Assembly (NCBI GenBank): GCA_007692665.1
Contig: REBP01000134.1
Coordinates: forward strand, 1-64,000
Origin: Gemmatimonadales bacterium
Lineage (GTDB): Bacteria > Gemmatimonadota > Gemmatimonadetes > Longimicrobiales > Gaopeijiaceae
DNA length: 64,000 bases
Direction: 5' to 3'
Made by a program: the position numbers and the translations under genes. A model generated the notes under the pieces. The model did not search any database. It saw nothing but the letters and a program-made list of their open reading frames with translations, and was not told where the DNA came from. Shown piece after piece: positions 34,823 through 44,038 of this stretch (position 1 is the first letter of the stretch; every line of letters starts with the position of its first letter).

Positions 34823-36258
34823 AGGTGACCATGGCCGCCCGGACCGCCCGCATGCTGAACGCGCTGGGCACAAAGTACCTGCCCTTCGCCGACGCGGCCT
34901 CGGCGGAGCTTCCCCTGGGGCGCCTGCTGCGGCTTGCGCTCTTCCAGGTCTCGGTGGGCATGTCGCTCACCCTCCTCGTGGGGACGCTGAACCGCGTGAT
35001 GATCGTGGAGCTCGGCGTGGCGGCCCTCGTGGTGTCGGCCATGATCGCGCTCCCGCTCCTGTTCGGGCCGTTCCGCGCCCTCATCGGGTTCCGGTCCGAC
35101 GTCCACCGGTCGGCCTTCGGCTGGCGGCGGGTTCCCTACCTGTGGTTCGGCACCCTGATCCAGTTCGGCGGCTTCGCCATCATGCCCTTCGCGCTCCTCC
35201 TCCTGGGGGGGGACCACAGCGCGCCCATGTGGACCGGCACGGCAGGGGCCGCCCTGGCCTTCCTGATGGTGGGGGCCGGGGCCCATACGGTGCAGACGGC
35301 AGGGCTCGCCCTGGCCACCGATCTGGCCACCCCGGAGCAGCGCCCTCGGGTCGTTGCACTCCTTTACCTCTTCCTGCTGGCCGGCATGATCGTGGGCGGC
35401 GTGGCGTATGCCTGGCTGCTGGCGGAGTTCTCGCCGCTCCGCCTCATCCAGGTCATCCAGGGGGCGGCTGTCGTCACGGTGGTCCTGAACGGCATCGCGC
35501 TCTGGAAGCAGGAGGCCCGGGACCGGGTTCGGGCGGCCCTGCCCGCCGAAAAGGCGCGGTTCTCCGACGCCTGGCGCGGCTTCACCGAGGGGGGGCGTGC
35601 CACCAGGCTCCTGGTGGCCGTGGGGCTCGGCGCTGCCGGGTTCTCCATGCAGGACGTGCTCCTCGAGCCCTTTGGAGGGGAAGTGCTGGGCATGAGTGTC
35701 GGCGGGACTTCGCTATTGACGGCCCTCACCGCCGGTGGCGCCGTGTGCGCCTTCGCCCTGGCCGCACGTCGACTCGAGCGGGGCACGGACGCCTGCCGGC
35801 TGGCGGCGCTTGGTGCGCTCATCGGCGTCGGAGCGTTCGTCGCCATCCTGCTGTCCGGCGTCATGGGCTCGCCGCTGGCCCTCCAGGCCGGGGCCGTGCT
35901 CATCGGGCTCGGCGGGGGCTTCTTCCTCGTGGGCACGCTCACGGCGGCCATGGACCTCGAGATGTCCGAAAGGAACGGGCTCGCCATGGGAGCCTGGGGG
36001 GCGGTACAGGCCACCGCCATGGGGGTGGCCGTCATCATCGGCGGCGTCATTCGCGACGGTGCGGCGGCACTCGCCGCCGCCGGACGCCTGGGGCCCGGGT
36101 TCGAGGGACCCACCGCCGGCTACATGCTTGTTTTCCAGATCGAGATCGTGGCGCTCTTCCTGGCCATGGCCGTCCTCGGGCCCCTGGTGGCCCCCGGTCG
36201 CACCATTCCCGCCGCACCGGAGCGACGCCGCTTCGGCCTGGCAGAACTCCCGGGATGA
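34819..36258 (+). CDS. lhaA: PucC-family (LhaA-like) light-harvesting assembly protein
   Basis: GTLNRVMIVELGVAALVVSAMIALPLLFGPFRALIGFRSDVHRSAFGWRRVPYLW; between bchM and puhA. Confidence 0.9.
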   Translation: MKVTMAARTARMLNALGTKYLPFADAASAELPLGRLLRLALFQVSVGMSLTLLVGTLNRVMIVELGVAALVVSAMIALPLLFGPFRALIGFRSDVHRSAFGWRRVPYLWFGTLIQFGGFAIMPFALLLLGGDHSAPMWTGTAGAALAFLMVGAGAHTVQTAGLALATDLATPEQRPRVVALLYLFLLAGMIVGGVAYAWLLAEFSPLRLIQVIQGAAVVTVVLNGIALWKQEARDRVRAALPAEKARFSDAWRGFTEGGRATRLLVAVGLGAAGFSMQDVLLEPFGGEVLGMSVGGTSLLTALTAGGAVCAFALAARRLERGTDACRLAALGALIGVGAFVAILLSGVMGSPLALQAGAVLIGLGGGFFLVGTLTAAMDLEMSERNGLAMGAWGAVQATAMGVAVIIGGVIRDGAAALAAAGRLGPGFEGPTAGYMLVFQIEIVALFLAMAVLGPLVAPGRTIPAAPERRRFGLAELPG

Positions 36259-36303
36259 GGTCATCCGCATCCCCGTGTCCAACCCCCTGAAGGAGGACGT
36301 ACC

Positions 36304-36576
36304 GTGGAGTACATCGACTTTGCGCAGATCACCGTCTACCTCTTCTGGTTTTTCTTTGCCGGACTGGTGATCTACCTGCGCCGCGAGGACAAGCGGGAGG
36401 GCTACCCTCTCGAGAGCGACCGGAGGGGCGTGACGGTGCAGGGATGGCCGGCGACCCCCGAGGGAACGACGGTTCGCTCGACCCGCCTCAAGCATCCCGC
36501 CCTTGACCCGACGGACCCGGCGAACTACATGCCCGAGACCCAGACCGAACAGAACCAGAACCGGAGGGAGACCTGA
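36304..36576 (+). CDS. puhA: Reaction centre H subunit, N-terminal membrane-spanning part (separate ORF)
   Basis: [38 protein letters not shown] = PuhA N-terminus; GTG start with GGAGGA RBS; ends TGA 36574-36576. Confidence 0.9.
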   Translation: MEYIDFAQITVYLFWFFFAGLVIYLRREDKREGYPLESDRRGVTVQGWPATPEGTTVRSTRLKHPALDPTDPANYMPETQTEQNQNRRET

Positions 36577-37106
36577 TGAACATCCCCGCCCGCCCCGTCG
36601 CTGGACATCCGGGGGCCGCCCTCGAGCCCACCGGAGACCCGATGAAGGACGGTATCGGCGCCGCGGCGTGGGCCACGGACCGGGCCGACCGCCCGGATCT
36701 GACCCACGACGGACGACTGCGCCTGCAGCCCATGAGCACACTCATCGGGTGGAGCATCGAGGGCCGCGATCCCGATCCGCGGGGCATGCGGGTCGTCGGC
36801 GCCGACGGTGTCGTCGCCGGAACTGTCACGGATCTGTGGGTGGACCTGGCCGAGCCGCAGCTCCGGTTCCTGGCCACCGAGCTCCCCGGCGACCTGGGGA
36901 CGGTCCTGGTTCCCATGGGCTTCGTGAAGATCCGGCGCCGCGAGGGCGAGGCGAGGGTGCAGGCGCTCCATGGCCGGCACTTCGCCGACATTCCCCGGCC
37001 GAAGCTGGCAGACCGGATCACCCTCCTGGAGGAGGACCGGATCTACGGGTACTTTGCCGGCGGGTACCGCTATGCGGATCCGTCGCGCCTCGAACCGTTG
37101 TTCTGA
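36576..37106 (+). CDS. puhA: Reaction centre H subunit, cytoplasmic PRC-barrel part (separate ORF)
   Basis: GAALEPTGDPMKDGIGAAAWATDRADRPDLTHDG...DPDPRGMRVVGADGVVAGTVTDLWVDLAEPQLRFL = PuhA C-terminal domain; own GGAGGGAG RBS and TGATG coupling. Confidence 0.9.
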   Translation: MNIPARPVAGHPGAALEPTGDPMKDGIGAAAWATDRADRPDLTHDGRLRLQPMSTLIGWSIEGRDPDPRGMRVVGADGVVAGTVTDLWVDLAEPQLRFLATELPGDLGTVLVPMGFVKIRRREGEARVQALHGRHFADIPRPKLADRITLLEEDRIYGYFAGGYRYADPSRLEPLF

Positions 37107-37107
37107 C

Positions 37108-37761
37108 ATGGGAACCCCGTCCGCACCGGGGACCCCATCGGAAATGGCTCGGGTCCGGATCGAAGGGGTGGAGGAAGCACTCCCCCTCGGCGAATCCCTC
37201 CTCTGGGAGGGTCGTCCCGATCTGAAGACCCTGGCCTTCCGGGTCCTGTATCTTCGAGTTCTCCTCGGCTACTGGGCGCTGGTGGCCGTCGGTTTCCTGC
37301 TGGCCGGCGCCCTCGGCGGCCGGACCACCGGAAACCTCGCGGCTGACCTGGTCTGGCTGCTCGTCGTGGCAGCCGTCGGTTCAGCCATCATCTTCGGCTT
37401 CGCCGCAGCGGTCCGGGGGAGCACCACGTATGCCCTGACCGATCGGCGGGTCGTGATCCGTCTGGGCGTGGCCTTTCCATCGGTGCTGAATCTTCCGCTG
37501 CATCGGATCGGCTCCGTCGATGTCCGCCGCACGGGGCGGGACGCGGAGGGAAGAGATGTTGGAGACGTGGTCCTCACGCCCGTGGGCGACGACCGCGTCG
37601 GGTGGCTCTACCTGTGGCCCCATGTCAAGCCGTGGGCATGGCGTGACCCGATTCCGGCGTTCCGCGCGGTCCCGGACGTGGCCTCCGCCGGCGAAGCCGT
37701 GGCTCGCCAGGTCAGGCGCCGCCTTGAAGAAGTCGCTCGCGACGAGGAGGTCGCCTCATGA
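37108..37761 (+). CDS. puhB: Photosynthetic complex assembly protein PuhB (PH-domain)
   Basis: GESLLWEGRPDLKTLAFRVLYLR, TTYALTDRRVVIRLGVAFPSVLNLPLHRIGSVDVR; position after puhA. Confidence 0.92.
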   Translation: MGTPSAPGTPSEMARVRIEGVEEALPLGESLLWEGRPDLKTLAFRVLYLRVLLGYWALVAVGFLLAGALGGRTTGNLAADLVWLLVVAAVGSAIIFGFAAAVRGSTTYALTDRRVVIRLGVAFPSVLNLPLHRIGSVDVRRTGRDAEGRDVGDVVLTPVGDDRVGWLYLWPHVKPWAWRDPIPAFRAVPDVASAGEAVARQVRRRLEEVARDEEVAS

Positions 37762-38279
37762 GTGTCGTCCGATTCGAGGGCGAGGATCTCGAGAAGGACC
37801 TGATCCCGCCTGTTGCCATCAAGGCCACGGCAGTCTTTCTTGCCCTGGTCCTGATTCTCGCCACCGTGGCGCGCCTTACCGGGGTGGGGGCACTCGAGGC
37901 GGTGACGGACCGAACCCCGGTGGCGGAGCGAACCCTGGCCTTCGTCGCTGAACCGGGTGACGGACCCGTGGACCTCATGGACGGGGAGACCGGCGCCCTG
38001 ATCCGACACCTCGCCGCCGGCGAGGGAGGCTTCCTCCGGGGGGCCGTCCGTCCCCTCTACCGGGAGCGGAATCGGGCCGGTGGAGACCCCGCCGCGCCCT
38101 GGGTACTCACCCGGTGGTCCGATGGTGCCCTCACGCTGACGGACCCCCTGACCGGACTCGTGGTAGACCTCTACGCCTTCGGCCCCACCAACGCCGGGGC
38201 CTTCGCCGAACTCCTGCCTCCTCCCGTGAACCGGGCGGGCGCGATCCGCACCACCTCCCCTGGAGACGATTCGCAATGA
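37758..38279 (+). CDS. puhC: Photosynthetic complex assembly protein PuhC
   Basis: Single N-terminal TM, PPVAIKATAVFLALVLILATVARL; position after puhB. Confidence 0.87.
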   Translation: MSVVRFEGEDLEKDLIPPVAIKATAVFLALVLILATVARLTGVGALEAVTDRTPVAERTLAFVAEPGDGPVDLMDGETGALIRHLAAGEGGFLRGAVRPLYRERNRAGGDPAAPWVLTRWSDGALTLTDPLTGLVVDLYAFGPTNAGAFAELLPPPVNRAGAIRTTSPGDDSQ

Positions 38280-38605
38280 CGCTCATCGGATGGACCGCGC
38301 CGGCGGCCCTCCTGGTCCTGCTCACGGCCTGGTTCTTCTGGCGGCGCACCGAGCGGGTGCCCTGCCGGATCGACCTGGAGCGGACCCACGAACACCTTCA
38401 CGCCCACGTGGAACTCCTCGGCTTCCTTCCCGAACCCGGTGACTCGGTTCGGGTGGAGGACGACTTCGTCACGCTGGACTACGGCACCACGGAGACTCGC
38501 GAGGCCGAGGCCGTGGTTACCCGGGCGAGTGCCCTTCGCCGTGCCTGGACCCGGTTCACCGGCCGCTTCGAGTTCTATGAACTCTACGACGTGGGATTCG
38601 AATAA
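38276..38605 (+). CDS. Small membrane-anchored conserved hypothetical protein between puhC and acsF
   Basis: ATGA overlap with puhC; N-term [21 protein letters not shown] then soluble domain ending [12 protein letters not shown]. Confidence 0.75.
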   Translation: MTLIGWTAPAALLVLLTAWFFWRRTERVPCRIDLERTHEHLHAHVELLGFLPEPGDSVRVEDDFVTLDYGTTETREAEAVVTRASALRRAWTRFTGRFEFYELYDVGFE

Positions 38606-38675
38606 CTTCACCCACGTTCCCTCCACGCTTCACATCCCCGAAACGTCCGCACCGTTTCCGCAGGAGATCCCCCCG

Positions 38676-39734
38676 ATGTACCCAGCCACGACGAACGCGC
38701 CGGTCAACGAGCCCACGCTTGCGGCCCAGAAGGACGCCACCCTGGCCCCCCGCTTCTATACCACCGACTTCGAGAAGATGGACCGGATGAGCGTGGAGAG
38801 CGTCCGCGAGGAGTGGGACCGGCTGCTGAAGGAGTTCCGCGACGACCCCAACAAGGGTCACTTCAAGCGGACCCCGGCCTTCGAGGGGGACTGGTCCCAT
38901 CTTCCCGTCCGCGACGAGTTCATCGAGTTCCTGGTGAGTTCCATCACCGCCGAGTTCTCGGGGTGCATCCTCTACGCCGAGATCAAGAAGCGGGTCAAGA
39001 ACCCGGAGCTGTCCGAACTCTTCGGGCTCATGAGCCGTGACGAGGGGCGCCACGCAGGCTTCATCAACGGCACCCTCAAGGACCTGGGGATGGGGGTGGA
39101 CCTCTCCTTCCTCACGAAGACGAAGAAGTACACCTTCTTCCAGCCCAAATTCATCTTCTACGCGACGTACCTTTCGGAAAAGATCGGCTACGCCCGGTAT
39201 ATCACGATCTACCGGCAGCTCGAGGCCAATCCCGACCTCCGCTTCCACCCGATCTTCGACTGGTTCAAGGACTGGTGCAACGACGAGTTCCGTCACGGCG
39301 AGGCCTTCGCGGCGCTCATGCACGCGAACCCCGAGCTGATCCGCGGTCGCAACGTCTACTGGATCCGTTTCTTCCTCCTGGCCGTCTTCTGCACGATGTG
39401 GGTCCGCGACCACCTCAGGAGCACCTTCTACGAGGCCATGAAGATGAACACGGCCGAGTACGACCTGAAGGTCTTCGACATCACCTCCGAGATCTCCCGG
39501 CAGTGCTTCCCGGTGGTTCTGGATTTCCGGAATCCGAAGTTCATCGCCCGCATGAACCGCATGGTCGAGAACACCCGGAAGATGGGCGAGGCCAAGGCCA
39601 CCGGCGGGATCATGGGCAAGCTCCGCTACAACACCCTCGCCCTCGGAAACGCCTGGCAGTTCCTGCGCCTCTACACGATGAAGGCTCACAGGAACGAGGT
39701 GCCCGTGGACTTCCGGCTGACGCCGGCCTACTGA
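38676..39734 (+). CDS. acsF: Aerobic Mg-protoporphyrin IX monomethyl ester (oxidative) cyclase
   Basis: [73 protein letters not shown] diiron motifs. Confidence 0.97.
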   Translation: MYPATTNAPVNEPTLAAQKDATLAPRFYTTDFEKMDRMSVESVREEWDRLLKEFRDDPNKGHFKRTPAFEGDWSHLPVRDEFIEFLVSSITAEFSGCILYAEIKKRVKNPELSELFGLMSRDEGRHAGFINGTLKDLGMGVDLSFLTKTKKYTFFQPKFIFYATYLSEKIGYARYITIYRQLEANPDLRFHPIFDWFKDWCNDEFRHGEAFAALMHANPELIRGRNVYWIRFFLLAVFCTMWVRDHLRSTFYEAMKMNTAEYDLKVFDITSEISRQCFPVVLDFRNPKFIARMNRMVENTRKMGEAKATGGIMGKLRYNTLALGNAWQFLRLYTMKAHRNEVPVDFRLTPAY

Positions 39735-39740
39735 CCGGCG

Positions 39741-39779
39741 GGCGGCGCGGGCCGCTCTCGTCCCACTCCCCGCGCCGCC
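39741..39779. terminator. GC-rich hairpin (GGCGGCGCGGG...CCCGCGCCGCC) between convergent acsF and amidohydrolase
   Basis: 11-bp perfect inverted repeat in the 74-bp convergent gap. Confidence 0.55.
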
Positions 39780-39808
39780 GCCTTCCCCAGGCCCGCCCGG
39801 GCCGAGCC

Positions 39809-41506
39809 TCAGCGCCGGAGGACCCGCCCCGCGCGCACGTCGAGGTACTCTCCGTTCTCGACGGTGACGACCCCGTTCACCACCACCCAGAGAATTCCGT
39901 CCGGGTACTGGTGGGGGTCCTGGAAGGTGCTGCGGTCGATGACGGTGGCCGGATCGAAGATCACGAGGTCCGCCATGCTCCCTTCGACGATGCGACCGCG
40001 GTCCGCGAGCCCCAGGCGGTCGGCGGGGAGCGAGGTCATCTTGCGCACGGCCTCGGGAAGGGAGAGCACCCCTCGCTCCCGGACGTACTCGCCGAGGACC
40101 CGGGGGAAGGTGCCGTACCATCGGGGGTGGGGGTGGCCGTCACCGGGAACCACGAGCCGCCCATCCGATGCGATGGCGGTCATCGGGTGCTGCATGATCC
40201 GCTCCACGTCGTCCTCGTGGAGGGCGTGGTAGATCGCGCTGACCCCGCCGCGCCGCACGGCCTCCACCACGAGCTCGGCACCGGTTTCCATCGTGCGGGG
40301 GAGGCCGTCCCGGTCCGCCCAGTCGCCCAGGGATCCGCCCTCCAGCGAGGGATCCCAGGTGACCCTCGCCAGCTGCACGCGGTCCAGGTCGTTCCCCCCG
40401 CGGTCGTTCACCAGGTTGTCGCGGATCCCGGCCAGGATCGAGTCCGCCAGGGCCGGATCGTCCATGCGGGCGAGAAACCCGCTGTTCCCGCCGCCCATGG
40501 CCCATTCCGGAATGAGGATGGTGATGCCGGTGTAGGTCGCCGTGTAGGGGTACTGGTCCAGGATGACATCGGTGCCGGCAGCCCGGGCCGAATCCACCAT
40601 GGCGAGGGTGCGCTCGGAGGCGCCCCACATGGGGTAGCCCACCACCTTGTGATGGGTCAGGACCACCGGGATCCCGGCCCGCCGCCCGATCTCGAGGGCC
40701 TCGCCCACGCCCTCCATGAGCCCCCGCCCCTCGTCGCGGAGATGGGAGGTGTAGATCCCCCCCGACCGGGCGGCCACCTCGGAGAGGGCCACCACCTCGT
40801 CGATGTCCGAGAAGGCGCCGGGAATGTACCGGAGGCCCGTGGAGAGCCCGAACGCCCCGTCCTCCATGGCCTGGGCCACCAGCGACCTCATGCGTTCCAG
40901 TTCGTCGGCGGTGGGTGCGCGGTCGTCGAGCCCAGTGACCTCCCGGCGGATGGAGTTGTGGCCGGCCAGGAAGGCCACGTTCATCCCCACCCCCAGCACC
41001 TCGGCGGAGTCCAGATAGGGCGCGAGGGGGAGGGGTGCCGTGCCGTCGGGGCCGCCGAGGGCGGTGGTCACCCCCTGCCGCACGTGGCTCTCGGCACCGG
41101 GGAGACGGAGAAGTGGGTCCAGGTGCGCATGGAGGTCGATGAACCCGGGGGCAACGACGAGCCCGCGGCCATCCACCTCCCTCGCTCCCGCCCCTTCCAC
41201 GATCCCCCCGGTGGCCACCCGCACGATCCGGTCGCCCGTGACGCCCAGGTCGGCGCGGAACGCCGCCCCGCCGGTCCCGTCCAGGACCTGCGCGCCCCGG
41301 ATCACCAGGTCGAAGGGACCCGGGTCCGGCTGTTCCGCCGCCGAACACCCGGTGGCGACGGCGGGCAGAAGGAGGGCGAGGCCCACGAAGAGGGCAGCGC
41401 GGGCGGAGGTCGCGGGGCGGGCGGAGCGCACGGGGCAGGCGGAGCGCAGGGGGCGGGCTACGCGTGCGGGGCGGGCTACGCGTGCGGGGCGGGGCGATTG
41501 GGGCAC
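39809..41506 (-). CDS. N-acyl-D-amino-acid deacylase / amidohydrolase, probable lipoprotein
   Basis: DLVIRGAQVLDGTGGAAFRADLGVTGDRI, GFIDLHAHLDPLL, YTSHLRDEG, ADLVIFDPATV; signal LFVGLALLLPAVATGC; start uncertain. Confidence 0.85.
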   Translation of the reverse strand: MPQSPRPARVARPARVARPLRSACPVRSARPATSARAALFVGLALLLPAVATGCSAAEQPDPGPFDLVIRGAQVLDGTGGAAFRADLGVTGDRIVRVATGGIVEGAGAREVDGRGLVVAPGFIDLHAHLDPLLRLPGAESHVRQGVTTALGGPDGTAPLPLAPYLDSAEVLGVGMNVAFLAGHNSIRREVTGLDDRAPTADELERMRSLVAQAMEDGAFGLSTGLRYIPGAFSDIDEVVALSEVAARSGGIYTSHLRDEGRGLMEGVGEALEIGRRAGIPVVLTHHKVVGYPMWGASERTLAMVDSARAAGTDVILDQYPYTATYTGITILIPEWAMGGGNSGFLARMDDPALADSILAGIRDNLVNDRGGNDLDRVQLARVTWDPSLEGGSLGDWADRDGLPRTMETGAELVVEAVRRGGVSAIYHALHEDDVERIMQHPMTAIASDGRLVVPGDGHPHPRWYGTFPRVLGEYVRERGVLSLPEAVRKMTSLPADRLGLADRGRIVEGSMADLVIFDPATVIDRSTFQDPHQYPDGILWVVVNGVVTVENGEYLDVRAGRVLRR

Positions 41507-41620
41507 GGATGACTCCGGGTCGGGGGAAGGCAACAGATTGCTCTCCCCCGGCACGCCCCGCAAGCCGGCCGTTCCCCCCGGCACCCCTCCGGCGCGTCCC
41601 GTTGTCTCCCCGTCTCGCCG

Positions 41621-41737
41621 TCCCGATGCCGGGTTTGACCGTCCCGATGCCGGGTTTGACCGTTCCGATGCCGGGTTTGACCGTCCCGACGCGGGGTTTG
41701 GCCGTCCCGATGCCGGGTTTGACCGTCCCGATGCCGA
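41621..41737. repeat. 21-bp tandem repeat (tcccgatgccgggtttgaccg), 5 copies plus partial sixth
   Basis: Copies begin at 41621, 41642, 41663, 41684, 41705, 41726(partial). Confidence 0.95.
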
Positions 41738-41786
41738 GATCGATGAGGGCGAAGGTGGGAGCGACGTGAAGACGCACTCGGATCTC

Positions 41787-41942
41787 TGCCAATCGCGGGG
41801 GCCGCGAGCGGCGTTGGCAATGGAAGCGCGTCCTGACCCGCCGCATCTGCCAGCCTGCCAATGGGCCGTTTGCCCCTTGGCAGAATGACCGTGACATGGC
41901 ACGTCGCGCTGCCAACCGAGGAAAGCGACTGCACGATTGGCA
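41787..41942. repeat. Three successive inverted pairs TGCCAA...TTGGCA
   Basis: TGCCAA at 41787, 41856, 41910; TTGGCA at 41814, 41877, 41937; middle pair forms TGCCAAtGGGC-cgttt-GCCCcTTGGCA. Confidence 0.85.
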
Positions 41943-42020
41943 GAAAATCCTGCGACTCCCCTGCGGGTGCGCCGGGGGACTGCCGCTCCCTCGCCCCGGC
42001 CGTTCCCGGGGGATGGACCG

Positions 42021-42609
42021 TCAGAAGCGGACGCCGGCCTCCATGCCGAAATGGAACCATCCGCCCCCGCTCGACTCCCCCATGAAGAAGTCCGTCCCGA
42101 CCCGGGGCGAGAGAAACCAGTGGTCACCCAGGTGCAGTCGGTACCCCGTCGCCAGATGCGTGCCCGTGGACCGATACGCTCCCGCCGGGCCGTCGTACCG
42201 GTTCCGACCGACGCCGAGCCCCGCCCACCCCTCACCCGGTCCCAGGGCCCGGTAGAGCCTGGCGCCTGCCATCCACCCCACGACATCGCTCGTGTCGCCG
42301 CAGAGAGCGTGACTCGCGGACCCGGGGCACAGGAGGGTGGCGCGGCGCACCCCCCAAGCTTCTCCCCACGCCGAAACGCCGGGCAGGACCCTCCCTTCCA
42401 CCCACACTCCGGCGCGTGGCCAGGCCTCTCCCGAGAAACGGACGACCGCAGCCGAGACCCCTGCCGACAGCCTGTAGCCCTCGACCCCGTCGGGCGCCGA
42501 CACGGGCGGAACGCCCTGCTGGGACACCAGGGGCGCCGCCTGGAGGAGGAGCGGCAGAAGGATCCAGAGGATCCCCCCCCCCGGGGCGCAGAGGCATGAC
42601 CGTCCTCAT
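42021..42609 (-). CDS. Outer-membrane beta-barrel-like protein; signal-peptide start out of frame across a G10 tract in this sequence
   Basis: Beta-rich body ending FHFGMEAGVRF (frame 42021-42527); upstream MRTVMPLRPGGG-ILWILLPLLLQAAPLVSQQG in frame only if the G tract is 9. Confidence 0.6.
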
Positions 42610-42749
42610 GTCGCTCCGCTGCGTTCCGGGGGGGCTTGCCTGCGTCGTGCGACCTCGCAGGGATAGCCGGATCTACAGGTGGATGCGAGTTTTCGCCAAC
42701 TCGATACCGGCCTTCCAGTTCGGTGTCGCACGAGTCCGGCGAACCGGCA

Positions 42750-43907
42750 CTAGTGCGCGATTCCCACGCTCAGCCCGACCGCCTCAGGGTTGGCAACAGC
42801 CCCGCCCACCGGTACCCACGGGCGGATGGAGATGGTGGGCCCCGCGGCCACGTCCGCGACGATCGGCCGACCGGCCGGTGCCTGGGCCTCCTGTACGCGG
42901 GCGCGGTGGAAGGTCCAGGCGCCGCTCCCCACGCCCAGCAAGCCGAACGCGACATTCACCCACCCAGCCCGCCGGGCATCGCCCCCGTCGAGGATGCCCG
43001 CGGCTCCCAGCCCGACGCCGGTGGCGCCCACGCCCATGCCCAGGAGCCCCCGCCCCGCGGAGGGATGCCCGGCGCCCAGGTCGAGGAAGTTCACCGTGGC
43101 GAGGGCCGCCCCCAGCGTGGAGGTGCCCACGGTGAGCGCCAGGTACTCCCGGGACAGTTCTTCCCGGCCGGGATTCGGCCATGGGTCGCACCATCCGAGA
43201 TGGAGTCCGGCAGTCCCCTCCAGGTTGCAGTACATCGGCTGGATCCAGGCGGCCTCCACCGGCGACAGGCCGGAAGCGTCGAGCCACACGACCAGGGCGG
43301 GATCGTCGAGGAGATCGAAGATCCGCGCACGGTTCCGCGCCTCGGCCACCGCAGCCACCAGTTCGTCCTCCCCGGTGCGGTGGAGCAGGTGCCCCACGGC
43401 GCAGTGCACGCCGGTGTCGTCGACGAACACGGGGCTTCGGCCCGCGACCTCGAGGTTCCGGGGGAAGGACCCCGCCAGGCGATAGGCGCGGAGTTCGTCG
43501 AGGAGGCTCGCCCGGTTCGCCCGCTGTTCGCTGCCGAGGTGATCCGTCGGTGCGGCCCTGAGCGCCGCCTCGACCTCGGCCAGGTGCGCCTGGACCAGGG
43601 CGCGCTCGGCTTCGATGGCGGGAGGCCTGCGCGTGTCGATTTCCGGGGCGGGGTCCGAAGTGGGGGCCGAAGTGGGGTCCGAAGTGGGGTCCGGGAAGGG
43701 GGCCGCGCCGGGCTCCGTCGCAGGCTCCGGGGCGGGATCGGCGTGGGCGAAGCTCATGGCTCCGAACACGAGACCCAGCGCGAGGACCGAGGCCCCGGCC
43801 ACGCGAAGCCGTCGGGGAAGCCGAACCCGGGAGCCGGGGACGGGAAGGGCGACCGGACCCGGGGGCGGCTCGGGGGGAGGCGGGAAGCTGGGCGCTGGGA
43901 ATGACAT
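42750..43907 (-). CDS. Secreted/membrane hypothetical protein (CAVGHLL motif family)
   Basis: N-term TM/signal LRVAGASVLALGLVFGAMSFAHA; PVFVDDTGVHCAVGHLLHRTGEDELVAAV, IQPMYCN; Pro/Ser/Thr-rich repeat linker. Confidence 0.7.
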   Translation of the reverse strand: MSFPAPSFPPPPEPPPGPVALPVPGSRVRLPRRLRVAGASVLALGLVFGAMSFAHADPAPEPATEPGAAPFPDPTSDPTSAPTSDPAPEIDTRRPPAIEAERALVQAHLAEVEAALRAAPTDHLGSEQRANRASLLDELRAYRLAGSFPRNLEVAGRSPVFVDDTGVHCAVGHLLHRTGEDELVAAVAEARNRARIFDLLDDPALVVWLDASGLSPVEAAWIQPMYCNLEGTAGLHLGWCDPWPNPGREELSREYLALTVGTSTLGAALATVNFLDLGAGHPSAGRGLLGMGVGATGVGLGAAGILDGGDARRAGWVNVAFGLLGVGSGAWTFHRARVQEAQAPAGRPIVADVAAGPTISIRPWVPVGGAVANPEAVGLSVGIAH

Positions 43908-43977
43908 GGTCGGCTCTGGGTAGGGGGGGACCTCTACCAGTGAGAACGACTCGGCGCGCTGCGTCGTGACACCCGGA

Positions 43978-44010
43978 CCTGCCGGGCAGTCACGTGGGCC
44001 GCCCGGCAGG
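43978..44010 (-). terminator. Stem-loop CCTGCCGGGC-N13-GCCCGGCAGG downstream of puhE
   Basis: 10-bp perfect inverted repeat 29 bp past the puhE stop. Confidence 0.6.
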
Positions 44011-44038
44011 AGACGACACGGAGTTCCTTGCCGCAACC

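Noticed and set aside
36560-36600. puhA interruption interpreted as simple frameshift pseudogene
   Set aside because: Second ORF has its own strong RBS and ATG in a TGATG coupling, both halves retain conserved residues, and the break is in a linker; still listed with a read-level check.
41621-41737. CRISPR array
   Set aside because: Contiguous 21-bp tandem units with no unique spacers and no cas genes.
43660-43700. Short 15-bp repeats as a mobile/regulatory element
   Set aside because: They lie inside the 42750-43907 CDS and simply encode a DPTSDPTSAPTSDP linker.
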